In this document: in pieces, positions 10,370 through 22,972 of the stretch
How positions within the stretch are numbered: position 1 is the first letter of the stretch
Layout of the letters: each line of letters begins with the position of its first letter
Assembly: GCA_016801845.1 (NCBI GenBank)
Contig: CM028923.1
Span: forward strand, 14,558,679 to 14,622,678
DNA from: Polydactylus sextarius
Taxonomy: Eukaryota; Chordata; Actinopteri; Polynemidae
Length of the DNA: 64,000 nt
Direction of reading: 5' to 3'
Notes under the pieces: model-generated
Told to the model about the DNA's origin: nothing
What the model saw: the letters and a program-made list of their open reading frames with translations, nothing else
Databases searched by the model: none
Program-made: the position numbers and the translations under genes

Positions 10370-13300
10370 ATAATTTTACCCACACCTATATTGATTTCAG
10401 GCTAATACCTTTATTAGCATCCAGTCGTTAAATTGTCCTCAGTAATAAAACACTTGCATAAAAGTGAAGATTTACATTTTTAAACAAAAATACGGACAGG
10501 CTGGAAATTCAAACATGATTGGGTGTGTATGGAAAAACAGTTGTGATGGCAGGTTTCTTAGGTGTCTGGTTTTCAGTGTGTGTGCCTCTGTGTGCAGGTA
10601 ACTGTATGGACCGTAAGTGGGTGAAAAGTCATAAGTACACCCCCAGCTGCCCAGAGAACCTGAAAGTGTCTATGGCAACCAGGAGGGATGAGATGGGGAA
10701 CCTGCATCCTGTGCTGAATGCTACTTGGGAGATAAAGGATGACGGTTAGTCAGTCTGCTTAATATATGACATAGTAGTAGAAGATTATTGGTGTATTATT
10801 ACACGATTGAAGACAGTTTTTGAATGTTTTTGATGTAGAGTGTAGTTGTGACATCACCAACAAAACATCTGATGGTACTGAAAGGTTAGAAACAAAGCAG
10901 TGGCATAATAAGAAATATTTGAAATAATGGGAAAGTTAAGGATAAAAAAAGGTTCCCTTAAGGCCCATTTATGCTCTATGCAGGATACGCATATGGAGAT
11001 GGATGGAGCCTTTTGTCCGTCACTCCATGTGCAATTTGGTCCATTTTAATTAGTGACCCATATCAGTTTGCAGCAATTGGAGTAATAGCACCGGAAACCA
11101 TCGGGGCAGTGTTGCGCACTATAGCTCACGTGCGACCAGCAAGTCGAACATAGAAGAAACAACAGAAATCTCCCGCCACATGCTGCGATGTATTTAAAGG
11201 CTGCACAAATAGATGCACTCTGCACTCGGCTCTGCCCTCTAGTGGATGCATTGCTTAACAAGCATACCGGCGTAAAGTACGGACGTTTGAACAAACATAC
11301 GTTCTTACGTACGTAAAGAGAGCATAAATGGGTCTTGACCCTCCCCTTTAGGTAATGACACCACTGAGACCCCAGATTTCAGCAATCAAAGTATTGAGCA
11401 CAGTTTATTTTTTTATTACTGAGTAAAACTGATGAACAAAACAACAACGTCCTGGTGCAACCATCTTTTAATATAACATGTAACTGGAAGCAGCAGTGAG
11501 ACAAGATACAACCTCTGTTGTATGTTTCTTCAGGCAGCATCAGTTTCCTGAAGGCCACTGAGCTCCATGTTCTGGTGAAGCCCACCAATCAGAACATATG
11601 TGTTCGATACTCTTTCAAAAATCAGTTTCCAATGAGAGATCCATCCGGGAAAAAGGTGAGTAGTTCAAAAGTAATTTTAAATTGGTTCAGAATTCCACGT
11701 TATAGTCAAATGTCATGGACACATGGGACAGATTATCAAAGTTTAACCTGTGTTTCGTTTCAGTGGTCGTTCTCAGCAGACATGATGGTGTTAGACCCTG
11801 GGATACCTTACAAGGTCTCTGTCAACAACATCCCCAAACCTGAGAATGATCACAGCCACTGCGACGTCAGCCATGATGTCACTGTTCCTGGTAAGTTGAA
11901 GTTAAAACTTATTAAAGCTCAGAACAGTTAAAACTGTACTTGCTAATTAATGGGATATGTTGTATTATACAATAGTTAGGAGTAAATATTTTTTTTTCTT
12001 GTGATGGCAATGACAACACAAGAAAAATACATAATACATAGTAAATCCTCATACTCACACCCATGGTGTTACATGGAGCAAAATATCTGATTAGATTTTG
12101 TTGTGCCTTGATGCATACATTTGCATACATTTTTAGCTACAACAGTTAGAAGTTTGGAAGACAAACCACTAGCGCTGTGAACATACATGCTCCTTTATCA
12201 TGGGAAATAAGGTGGTACCTTAGTAAATTCACATGTGTCTTATTGAATCTATTTCCAAATTTGTGTCCAGCCTGGTCCTTCTCATTCCAGTGTGACCTTT
12301 ATGTGTGTAGGCTAAATGAAATGATCAACTAGAATATACTGTAAAACAAAAAGCTTGTGAAAAGTGAAATGAACAAAGCAAGGAAATATTTCGCATCTGG
12401 TTTTATCTTCACTTTACTCGTTTGCAGAACGTTCAGTCCCGTTGATTTGACTTTGATGTAATTGTGTTTCTGCTTCACTCAGATTGTGACGACCCTATAA
12501 TGCAGACGACCAAGTTTTGCATCGAGAGAGGTGAGTAACAGTTTGAAAAACCATTAAGTAAATCATATAAATCATTTAAACATGTCTTATTCCTGTGCTG
12601 TAGGAAGCCTGTGGCACCCTAACATCAGTCTGGCTATGACCCCAGTCAATGGAAAATCTGCATTGGCTGTCAGCTTTATTCCTGACAGACTCTGTGAGGA
12701 GTACTATGTAATTGTGAAGTGCTCAGATAAGTCAGAGTACAAACATATATACAAGGTAAGGTCCCATTTGGTCATATGGACAATAGTACTTAAGCAGTAG
12801 TCTGCCTCATACGGAAGATGAATTTAGTTTCCTTTTCAGTGATTTGACCCAGATCATCACTGTGGCCTCTCATTACAACATCCTGTCTTTTGTACTTTAG
12901 TTTGTCCCAGTTATTTTTAACTTCTTTGCAAGAAACCATTTCTGCTGATAATGGAAAAGACTACTCATTATATTTTAAACAACATGAATGTGTGTAACTC
13001 CACAGTCACCGATCAGTCTTACTGCATAGTTCTGAACTTGCAGTGTGTTATAGCATTTGCACTTGACATGCTATGGTTAATCAGGACTAAGATGCCAGAG
13101 CTACTTTATTCATATTCTTCCTTAAAACCTGTACTTTACTTTTGGCTCACTTATTAGAAATGTGGAGAATTTACATTTTATAAAATAGAAAGGTGCTCAT
13201 GTTCAATCTAAGGCCATATATTAATTGACTGACATATTGATACAAGTGTTCATACAGCGTTGTAAATGCTACACCTTCGTAATTAAACTTTTCACATGGA

Positions 13301-15619
13301 AAAACTCTCTTCTACAGGCCAATCAGACAAGTCTGAATGTGACATTTAGCCTCAACCAATGGCCAAGAACCTGCTGCCAGTTTGAAGCTCAGGTACAATC
13401 TGTTTTACCGAGTGATGTCAGTGTGTTACACAGTATTATACACAGTGTTTTCTTGTAGTTTGCAGTACTCACGAGTCTCTTTCCTGTAGATCAAACCTAT
13501 TTTCCCACAATGTGGCCAGGACTGTACACGGCAAATCCAATATCTGGATAACTGTTTTCTGCCATGTAAGTCTGCTATGTGAAAATAAACTGAAGTTTTG
13601 AATACTGACTAGAACAGTTAAGTGCTGAATGAAGGACTCTTCCTATATGATGAGAGCTTGAATCTTGTAATCTTGTAAAATGGCCATTGAGCTTATACCA
13701 CTAATTGCAGCAACCTGTAACTGAAATGTTTTTTTGTCAGTAACCTGGTTGCTAACTTCTAATACCACCAATTAATTCTACTGCATAGTGGTGTTGAACA
13801 ATGACCAGTCATTACCAAAGTCACAGTTCTGAAAGGAATAGTCAGTAATGCCAACAGTTATGGTTGTTTGAATCATGTCCCACCTCTCTTGATGATACCT
13901 AATCAAAGAATGTATGTAAATGTATGTAAATTATGTTCTTTTCCAAACAGCAAAACCAACATGTCCCCCAGGCGTTTTTCACTACATATATATCATCCCG
14001 GGACTGGTGTATTGCCTTGTTGTGACAGTTATTATATATGTCCTCTACAGAAAGACAGGTTAGTCACAAATACAATGCATAAAAGTAATTTGTTTTATTT
14101 AATTTACTCTTAGCTGATGACATGTTACCTGCGCTTCTATTTACTCTCAGGCAAAATGAAAGTTCCTGAAGAAACTCCAACACATGGTGTACTGCCACCG
14201 CAGCATCTTGAACAACACCCCAAAGTGCTGATCATCTACTCCCAGGACCACAAACTCTATAGGGACATAGTGCTAAAGCTCTGTGCCTTCCTCCAGGTCA
14301 AATGTGGTACCAAGGTGCTGGTAGATTTGCTAGATTCCACCTCAGTTGGCATGGTAGGTCGCCTGCGCTGGCTCGAGTGGCAACGGCAACAGCTGAAAAA
14401 TCCGACTGACAAAATTCTTGTGCTATGCTCAAAAGGCGTCCAGGCGAAGTGGAGGGCCTTGTGCGGTCAAGGTCAGGTGACACTGAGGGAGGACATTCTC
14501 TCCCCCACAGATGACATGATCACCCCCTTTCTTCATCTTTTCCTACCAGACATGCACCAGGCAGGCATGCTGGGAAAGTATATGGTGGCTTACTTTGATG
14601 ATATCAGCAGCGACCAAGACATACCATCGGTTTTTGACATCACAGTCAAATACAAGCTGATGAAACATTTCGAAGAGCTGTTCTTCCGCATTATAGATGT
14701 TGAAAAGTATCAGCCAGATAAGGTCAACCACATTAATGGCATCGGTGGGGACGAATATTTCAACTGTCCCTCAGGCAGAGACCTGAAGAATGCCATAGAG
14801 ACATTTAGGGCCTACCAGTTGGATAATCCTGACTGGTTTGAGAAGGAGTGTGTGGGCTGTGAGGAGGAGGTCATGACAGAGACCAAGCAGCTCATCGACC
14901 AGCTGCAGATCCCTCCAGTCCTAGAATGCTTTCCTCTAATCAGAGAGGGCCCACCTGTCTACACCCATGAGGTAGAAATCACTGAAAATGCTAACAGTGT
15001 TCATGTCCTTACACCTGAACTCAACCCACAAAACCCACTGTCAGTGGGTGAGGTGGTAGATTTTACACCAGCAGTAAACCATGAATGTGAACATCAGTAT
15101 CTATTAGATCTGGATGAGGTTTCAACAAGTCACCTGTATCCTCAAAGCCCCAGTCCACAGTCTGTCTACATAGCTGAGCCTGTTTTGAACAAGCCACCGT
15201 CACTGAGCCAGACCTGGTGCTCAGTTGAGAGACCAACAGGTCCAACTGCCACTGAGAATGATGAAGAGGATTCACTGTTGTTTTCGAGCCACATCTACTC
15301 TCATTTGGACCCAAGAGGCTTGACATTACAGAACTCCCTTTCTGACCCATCAGAGTCCTCATATGCATACATGCAGAGTGAATACCTTCCTCCATCTGAA
15401 ATCAGCTGCTCCATGCCAGTGGAAATGGAGGACCGTGAGATTCTGGAGTCCAATGAAAAAGGTCCAAACAGTGGATCTGATCAAGGCTACATCTCCAAAG
15501 TTTCATCGCAGCCTGAACCTCATCTCAAAGAGGATCCAATGGTGAGTCTGGCAAGGCTGCAGGAGCACCTGTTTCAGCAGAATCTCATGTACCCTGACAT
15601 GGATCTTGAAGGGAACTGA
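9183..15619 (+). CDS. il17ra: Interleukin-17 receptor A (11 coding exons)
   Basis: Single-pass receptor chain for IL-17 cytokines; in this family the cytosolic SEFIR domain recruits Act1. Exons: 9183-9287, 10242-10266, 10598-10744, 11534-11655, 11764-11890, 12483-12530, 12604-12755, 13318-13392, 13490-13565, 13951-14058, 14151-15619. All junctions are gt/ag and phases agree, giving about 817 aa. Residues 1-21 form a signal peptide. The ectodomain shows receptor-A hallmarks: a CKV..SNC motif, GSLWHPNIS, and TCCQFEAQIKP. The membrane helix is at about 305-325. SEFIR starts near residue 352 (KVLIIYSQDHKLYRDIVLKL; later ILVLCSKG) and runs to about 510. The C-terminus keeps SDQGYIS, as in human IL17RA. 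Exon 2 is only 25 nt; its donor at 10267 was chosen because it restores frame and the Cys spacing. The start was chosen as the ATG opening the signal peptide. Teleosts often have more than one il17ra paralogue, and which one this is was not resolved. Confidence 0.93.
10321..10368. repeat. (CT)n microsatellite
   Basis: A nearly uninterrupted CT run about 48 bp long, inside il17ra intron 2. Confidence 0.95.
10961..11345. mobile_element. MITE-like insertion in il17ra intron 3
   Basis: A 380-bp block is bounded by a perfect 14-bp inverted repeat: cccatttatgctct at 10964-10977 and agagcataaatggg at 11329-11342. It contains no coding sequence. Target-site duplications are not clear, so the superfamily is unassigned. 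It carries a CTCF-like motif at 11232-11245. Confidence 0.6.
11232..11245 (-). promoter_or_regulatory. CTCF-like motif inside the intron 3 element
   Basis: The minus strand reads CCACTAGAGGGCAG, a near-perfect CTCF core. It lies within the MITE-like block, so the element may have brought it in. Confidence 0.4.
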
Positions 15620-16080
15620 TGTTTGCAGTCAAATGTCTTAACCTAAAGTTCAGTCTACTCTAATCAGCCTAACCAACTTTACCTTTGTGATCACTGTGAG
15701 TGCCTAAATGTACACGGTCTAACAAGAGAACCAAACACTGTGATGAATCAAACAGGCACCAATCCATCACACAGAGGTGATTTACACAATATAATATGTA
15801 CATTATTAATGTATCAAAATGATTAATATGTGCTTACCTTTACAGAAGAAAGAAGTATATTCAGTGATGCACCTGGCTAAAAGAGGTGTTGTGATTCCCT
15901 TGTACCCTTGTTTTTATTGCACCTTGGTCTAGTGCTCATGAGAGAAACTGTAGCTTCTTCAGCTTCGGGTTGAATTTCAGAACTCTGGTTCACTGTACAG
16001 AGATTTACGAACCACGAGCACTTAGTTTTGTTTCAGGGTCAATCATTGTCCTGTTATCAATATAATGCATTTGAAATAAA
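15620..16080 (+). other. il17ra: il17ra 3' UTR with poly(A) signal
   Basis: This follows the il17ra stop codon. The first canonical AATAAA is at 16075-16080, and a cleavage site 10-30 bp later is expected. A second AATAAA lies near 16558, which would allow a longer 3' UTR. Confidence 0.6.
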
Positions 16081-19000
16081 CACTTTGTACACTTTGAACA
16101 GTACTTTCCTCAGATTTATTTCAGGTTTTAACCACATAACTCTTGACTTACATCTACAGTACATAGATTGAATTATATCAGTACAGGTATACACCACACA
16201 GTTTAATAGTACAGGTAAAGTTCTATGTGTAAACAACAGCAACGTTCTTTCCCTGTAAACGTGTTTGAACAAAAAGGAAACCCATATATATATAAGATAC
16301 AGGAGTGTTTAAACTGTGCACATTGTGTTTTTCATTGCACATTGCCTAATTAAGACAAAAAAACATTTGAATCTGGTTGTCATTATCGGCTCCTATGAAT
16401 ACTCATGTCCATGAAAGCCTTTGGTAGTTTCAGTGTAGTTATGCACTGTGCTTATTCATGCAGGTTAAAGGCCCATTATACTTCAGTTTAAAGTTTAATG
16501 TAAATAAACAGTCCTGCTTGTGATTAAACTATGTTGTATGGTGTATGTGCAAATCCAAATAAATATATTTTAGAGTCTTTCCAAAAGCATACAAAGCATA
16601 TGCAAAGGTTTAGAAGATTACTGGCACAAGGAACTTATATAAAATAGTATAGAATATAACATCTTTAATACTTTGGCAAGATATGATAAGCAACAAACAA
16701 ACAGAAGCCGTTCTGCTCTCAGTCAGCATGTGGTACGGTCTGTACAGCAGCAGCTCTATGATTTGTAACCCTGCACAGAGGTCAGACATCAGGGTGAAAA
16801 AATTCTTTACTTTTGACAGTTTTCAACTTGTCATGATCGACAGGGTTTATCATGGGAGATATTCATTGTGTGATCAAAGTATGGAACTCTGGTCAGGTAA
16901 AGAAGCAAGTAGCTGGAAATCTGAGGGAGAATGACGGTCGTGGTGGTTTACATCATCACAACACCACACATGACAGCTGTGGGAAGACTACATGAGTGGA
17001 CGGTGATGACCGACTCCCGCCACATAAAACCACCTGTTACCATCTGACTTAAGTTCCACAATTAGGTCACATGATGACGCCTGAGGAAAACTCTATCGAC
17101 TGGGAGAGACAAGATGTGGTTGAAAGGTAATTATATTGTCAAATTATTGATTTATGATTTTTTTGTTGTTCTAAATCTTCATGACAATCATTGTCATTTA
17201 GACCAAACCCTCATTGCACTTTCTATAGCAACTGACAACTTTCCCATCAAACTGCAATCATAGCTGACCAATGATCTCAGGCAGCTTTCTGGAGGAAGTA
17301 GCTGGGAAAAAAGAATTTAATGAATTTAAACAGACAATTTAGGTGCAAGACTTAAGATTGTTCTTTGCCACCGCTTCTGCTCATCTTCTACTATAGCAGC
17401 AGTCAGTTTTCAGAGTTTATGTTACGGGAAAATTAGCTTTTCTAAGATTCAGGTGGGTTGAACAGTGTCTTATCTTTGCTGCACGTAATTATTTTGAAAG
17501 CCTCCTTACTTTCTAGCTGAGGGGATTTCATACATCTTTGAGTACACCTGTCTACACTATGGTCTAAATACTTTATTTAATAGAGTGAAAATCCTTTATC
17601 TATTTTTTATTTCTTTTTTGTAGCACGCTGGGCTCCAGCTGTTATCGATGATGACTTAGCTGATTCAGCAGCCTTCATTTTGGACAGCACCAATTCTTTC
17701 ACTTTGTCACTTTGTCAGTTTGAACATATTTCCCAGAACCTTTAAAAGTGTCTTTGGCAAAGTGCGTGATAATAACCCCCAAGTCTCCAAATGGATTGTA
17801 TGCTTTTACATGTAATTTTATTGGGAGCTCCAACATGATTCAGTTGTCAGCTGCTTCACGCTGTTTTCACCAACACCCAGACCCACTAGAGCAGAACTGG
17901 CCCAAGACCTGGCTAACCTATTGTACATTACTTCAGTGATGCTACTGCTGGAGTTGACTCCAAATCCAAATGTATTTTGCATCAGTGCTGACATTTTTAA
18001 AGAAAACTGCACATTTTGAGGTTGATTTCCTACTTATGTCACTGTCAAAATTGGAATACTGAGAAACGAGCGGCTGCCTGTGAGGTAGGCAAACGTGCAA
18101 AATGTTACATTGCACGTCACAGTGCGCCTTAAAAATGTCAGCAAATGTAAAATAATTTGATCCGTAGTTAAAAGGCTAAAACTCGAGTGCTCGTAGATTT
18201 TTCTCCTCGTCAAGTCCTAACCGCTCAGCAGTCATCCCATGCTGCTCACAAGGCACAAATCACCTTAACCTTTGACCTACATGCACCGATCGCTCACAGA
18301 GAAGCAAACAAAGTTGTGAAATTGCACATATACCCTTACTGTGATTATATTAATTCTTAACTCATAAATAATAGGCACTAAAATCAGTTTGAACCCCATA
18401 TTGCACAATGTCTTGACTGTACATAATCTTCAGTCACATATACTTATCTAATACACTTTGATCACCTGACATTACTATAAGCTTATGGAAGAGCTCATCA
18501 TGGACGACAGTGATTTTACCATGACATACCTACAGTTCAAGCAAAGCTATAGTGTCAGTCTAGTGAAACACCAGCGTGTAAACATTAACATACACTCTGA
18601 AAAAGGTGGGTTTTCAACACAAGTGTGTATGTTTTCATCTGTTTAAAGAAGTTATGGATCATTTCAACAGAGTACTCCTTCCTTTTTAGTAAAATGCAAA
18701 AGTGTTATGAAAAGGTTGATGTTGGTGATGTTTGTTTTTCCAGTATGGACACAACATTGGGACCATTTTAGCCTATTTTAGCATGATGTCGGGAAGCAGA
18801 GGGAAACTTTTAGCACACACTTACAACAGAGCTCAAATCCTGGCAACAGCTGCTCAGTCATTGCACAAATCAGTGTATCCAAAATGACCTAAATGAGCTT
18901 TGTTGATATGGTACGCCCGCTGGCAAGACACTATTGTCAGTGTGCAGCACCTCTTTAAATACCAGAATTGACTGCTCTCTGTCTTTGTGGACATGCTAAT

Positions 19001-21740
19001 GCTATACTGGTGTTATGCAACTGTACATCTGCCTTTCCTTGAGAGAGATGACCCTTTGGAGAGCATGTCTGTCTGTACAATTCTCTAAATGCTGAATATC
19101 TCATATGTCTTGAGGGAATACTTTAGAACGTGGTATAAATGTTCACTTTGACTCATGAATGAACTGAATAGATTTTTTGATGGCCAAAAGCCAAAGGTCT
19201 TTATGACATTACCAAACATGTTTCTTAATTTGATAACTCAAGTCTCTTTGACCTGGTTGTGAATGAAACTTATCCCCAAATAGAATATTCTTTGGCAATT
19301 TAAGAGTGTCAACTATGCCAATGATCAAGTGACAAAATAGGCAAAAATAGTAGTGCATTGTAAAAAGTTAGCAGTGATATACTGTAATCTTGGAGTTATC
19401 ACACATAAATAAGAAGCACAATCTCTTCTCCAAACACAGCACAGTGGACAAACTTCCTGTGCCATCACTGTTCTCAATTCCCTCTGTTTTTAGGCAAGTT
19501 ATTATTTTATAGTTGAATTTGTTCATCATCATTGTATGCTACAAGAGGAATTATGTCCTATAGAATATACGAAGGACGATGCTCTGCAGTGCCCTACATT
19601 TTTAACAGAAACTAAAGTGCTGAGAGGAACTACACAAAAGCTGACTGGCTTAACTGTCATAATTACTGATTCTGCCATACTGAATTTTTATCGCTACAAT
19701 TTTCTTCTCCTTTGCCATACATTATCTTAAGAGAAATTCCAGGTAGTAATAAAGTAATAGTATATCTGTGGTCCCAGAGCTGACATGTAAGTGTTGACAA
19801 TGACACAAACTTTTTCAGAGTCTGCTAAATGTTTTTTTTTTCTCTCTTGGATTATGACTTTTTGGCCAATAATTGAATAAGTGGTTGTTTTATGGAGAAA
19901 CTGAGAGCTGAGCTCTTTGGTTACTGAGAGAACTACTGCTATTTTAAAAAATGTGATAACAGAGTGAACAGTACCCAGTGATCTTTTAAGACTCTGATCC
20001 AAAAAGTGACAGAAGTAGTAAAACAGTAGCAGAGCCAGCAGTACCAGCCGAAACTCCTGTTGGCCAGGGGTCCATTTAAAAGGGCTGTAGAAAACCTGTT
20101 TGTCATGGCACTATTGGATTTTTTATGCATGGCATTAACTTACACACACATGTCTAATTCTAACCGCAGTACCAGACACAGCATTTAGAACCAGCGGACA
20201 ACACTGTCATCAATAGAAAACACTGATGTACATATATGGGTGGAGCAGAGCCCAGGTGAGGATTCTTCAAATTGCACTTTATGTTCCAACACTACACACA
20301 GTCCAACTTCTGTATCTCTCTGTTCTGTTCAAGTGCAGCGGTGAAACACAACTCAACAAGGTCCACTGCACTACAGTTTCTTGTCATGCCCTATTGCAGG
20401 AGTTGGGTTTGATGGTAGCACCTGTAGACTGGTCTGAAGGAGGAGCTCCTGTTGTGTAAAAAGTCCATCAATGAATTCTGAGTTAAAACCTCAGACAATA
20501 TGTCGGCTCCAGGGTTTCAGAGCTGCAGTTATCGGGCGTCATTCAAACAGAAACATATGCTGTAAATACTAAATAGAATCAAACTGCTATGAAAATGTTT
20601 TAGTCTATAAAATGAATCTATAGATTCTTTTTTTTTTTTGCAGCACATGGTGTGGAGTCAACCATAACTCTGTCCACTGTGGTCACTGTGGTCAGCTGTT
20701 TCAGGCTGTATTAGTGGTAATTACTTGATTCATTAGTTATATCCAGTCAAACTGTCCTCTCTGATACACTGAGTGTTTTATAGAGCTGGATCTACTTGCT
20801 CAGTAAAGGCCCAAAGCTTAAGTGGCTTCACTTTATGTTACTAGCACTAATGATATGAGCCCTGACATAAATAAGATGTGTGCAGGATAATTGATCACAC
20901 AGAAACTTATCCTCTACGAAACATTTTAGATGGATCTGACAAGCCGTTTTTATAATTTATAACTGGACTGCAAAACAAAGAAGAGAAAAGGTAGATGTTT
21001 TCTGAGGTTTAAGCTCAAACAATTAGCTCGTTTTTCTTTAGTGTTTTAACTTGACAACAAATATATGATTGAAAAACAGAATTGCACTAATGGTTGTATA
21101 CATTTATCACTGAGATATCCACCTTCGTGACCAAAACATAGGAGATGGGTGGAGTTTATCTCATGTTGACAAGTTATTTTAAAGAAGTTCTAGTGGAAAT
21201 GGATTAGAGTTTGATCTCTAGATCATCCACATATAACAGACCGAGACCGATCTTTCAAATGAATCCACTGGCAAAACATGTTTTCGACAGTGCTGCAATA
21301 GGTAGTTTCATATGATTAATATCTAAGTTGGTAATATCCTTAAATAAGCACTGCTTACGCAACTTTAAATTAAATTACATTGGGGGACACCGGGGTCTCC
21401 AGCTCATTTTTTGCCCATAGGGCCTCTGAGTAGGTTGATCCAGCCCTGGCACTGGCAAATAATCTTAACTCATCTTAGAGGTAACTGAAGAAATGTGTAT
21501 TTTTGCATTATGTGTGAGGTGCCGTTTTAAGTTTAGCCAAGGTTTTCCATTTCAATCAGCTGATTACTGTACTGAGTCTAAATTGATGCAAGCTTACTTT
21601 GCTGACTAAATACCTTACATATGAGTCTGTTCAGGTCCATTCATATCCAAGGCCACTGTCTGGAAAGGTTCGGGTTGTAATTCAGACTAATTGGGATTTT
21701 CCAATTTCCATCCGTGTCAGGCACACAGAACCACTTCTTT
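16081..21740. other. Intergenic region between il17ra and tmem121b
   Basis: The two genes converge on this 5.7-kb AT-rich stretch. No protein-coding exon or RNA gene was recognised. Part of its right end must be the tmem121b 3' UTR (minus strand), whose poly(A) site was not located. The ORFs here are short and show no recognised domain. Confidence 0.6.
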
Positions 21741-21747
21741 CCCATCA

Positions 21748-21789
21748 ACACCACCACCAGCAGCAGCAGCATCAGCAGCAGCACCACCC
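21748..21789. repeat. Interrupted CAG/CTG trinucleotide repeat beside the tmem121b stop
   Basis: A run of cac/cag triplets with one cat interruption ends about 5 bp from the tmem121b stop codon. In the tmem121b transcript (minus strand) it reads as CTG/GGT triplets at the very start of the 3' UTR. Confidence 0.85.
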
Positions 21790-21793
21790 GGTT

Positions 21794-22972
21794 CTATGAC
21801 TGAGTGACAGCCAAGGTGTTGACGTATCCATGCGGACACATGTCGTTCTCGGACACGCAGTGGGAGAACTGGGCCGGGTTGCTTCCACCGGCCAGTCTCC
21901 GGACCCCCCGCACCGCCACGCACTGCTCCACCAGCTCCAGGAACTTACACGCCAACAGGAAGATGTTTTTGAACATGAACACCGACACCGGCATCTTGTA
22001 GACATACACCTGAAAACACCTGACCACCAACAGAGGCGCGTTAACCAGCAGGCCCGTGAAGAAACGCGCGCACAGCCACCGACAGCGCAGCTCAGATGCC
22101 GTCAGCTCGTAGAGCCAGATCACTGGCACGGCCAAGGCCACGAAGTACACCGAGATCACGGTGTATTTCAGGTACACGGTAGGAATCTCGTTCCTCAGCA
22201 GCATCTCCACCAGCGTGAAGCTGTCCAGCAGGTCCAGGCAGGTGCTCATGAAGCAGCTCTGGGAGTGGTGCCGCGTCGCACCGTTCAAATCTTCAATGAT
22301 GGAGTTGATGAGACAGAAGAGCAGCGGCGCAGAAAGCAGCATGATGATTTTGAAGCCGGTTACTCCGCACGGCACTTTGAGCGCGATCAGGTCCAGGATG
22401 GAGGTCTCCAGGATGAGCACCACCTTCGGAGTGCAGGCGATCACGTAAATGAGCCAGGCCAGGTAGGCGTAGGTGAACTCCCCGAGGTTGCAGCCGAAGA
22501 TGGAGCTCTTCTGGTGGAAGCCGCAGGCCCGCTCCCTCTTGCTCCGCGCGTTCTTCATGAAGAAAATCCCCCACCCGGAGATCACCACCAGGTCCGTGGC
22601 GATCCATGAGCACCAGTACAGGTCGGTGAAGATGATGAGGTAGAAGTCCAGGATCCCTCCCTGGAAGATGAGCAGGAGGAAGCAGAGCGCCTTGTACAGC
22701 AGGCTTCTCTTAGATTTGTGCGCAAGCAAGGGAGCGGTCTGCATGAACTCCCCCGATGTCATGATGCCGGTGACGGCCGCGGCGGAGGAGACCAGGGGCT
22801 GGATGCTGCCGCTCTCCTCCGGGATGATGCTGCCGCTGGTGGTCTGCGTGTCCCGCCTCCTGCTCAGCTGCCCGGCTTCCGGAGAAGATGAGACGGGGGA
22901 GTCTGGGCAATAGCTCGCTTCGTATCGCAGATAGTCGGCCTTCAGATGGTCGTTCCCAGTTTCAGAGATCAT
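21794..22972 (-). CDS. tmem121b: Transmembrane protein 121B (CECR6 homologue), single exon
   Basis: A 392-residue intronless ORF. The first ~90 residues are hydrophilic and rich in Ser and acidic residues. After them come several hydrophobic helices, including LYKALCFLLLIFQGGILDFY, FTYAYLAWLIYVIACTPKVV, a segment near IIMLLSAPLLFCLINSI, and YTVISVYFVALAVPVIWLYE. The pattern matches the TMEM121 family. The neighbour il17ra supports TMEM121B rather than TMEM121A, because IL17RA and TMEM121B (CECR6) are adjacent on human 22q11. The ORF is shorter than human TMEM121B (about 578 aa), mainly in the N-terminal region. It is GC-rich compared with its surroundings, and long antisense ORFs across it are a by-product of that. 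The molecular function is poorly defined. Confidence 0.85.
   Translation of the reverse strand: MISETGNDHLKADYLRYEASYCPDSPVSSSPEAGQLSRRRDTQTTSGSIIPEESGSIQPLVSSAAAVTGIMTSGEFMQTAPLLAHKSKRSLLYKALCFLLLIFQGGILDFYLIIFTDLYWCSWIATDLVVISGWGIFFMKNARSKRERACGFHQKSSIFGCNLGEFTYAYLAWLIYVIACTPKVVLILETSILDLIALKVPCGVTGFKIIMLLSAPLLFCLINSIIEDLNGATRHHSQSCFMSTCLDLLDSFTLVEMLLRNEIPTVYLKYTVISVYFVALAVPVIWLYELTASELRCRWLCARFFTGLLVNAPLLVVRCFQVYVYKMPVSVFMFKNIFLLACKFLELVEQCVAVRGVRRLAGGSNPAQFSHCVSENDMCPHGYVNTLAVTQS

Noticed and set aside
16939..17140. Possible short first exon (atgtggttgaaag before gtaatt) downstream of il17ra
   Set aside because: No following exon in frame was found and there is no recognisable protein.
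21830..22609. 259-codon plus-strand ORF antisense to tmem121b
   Set aside because: It is the antisense shadow of a GC-rich real gene; composition is His/Gln/Arg-rich with no domain.
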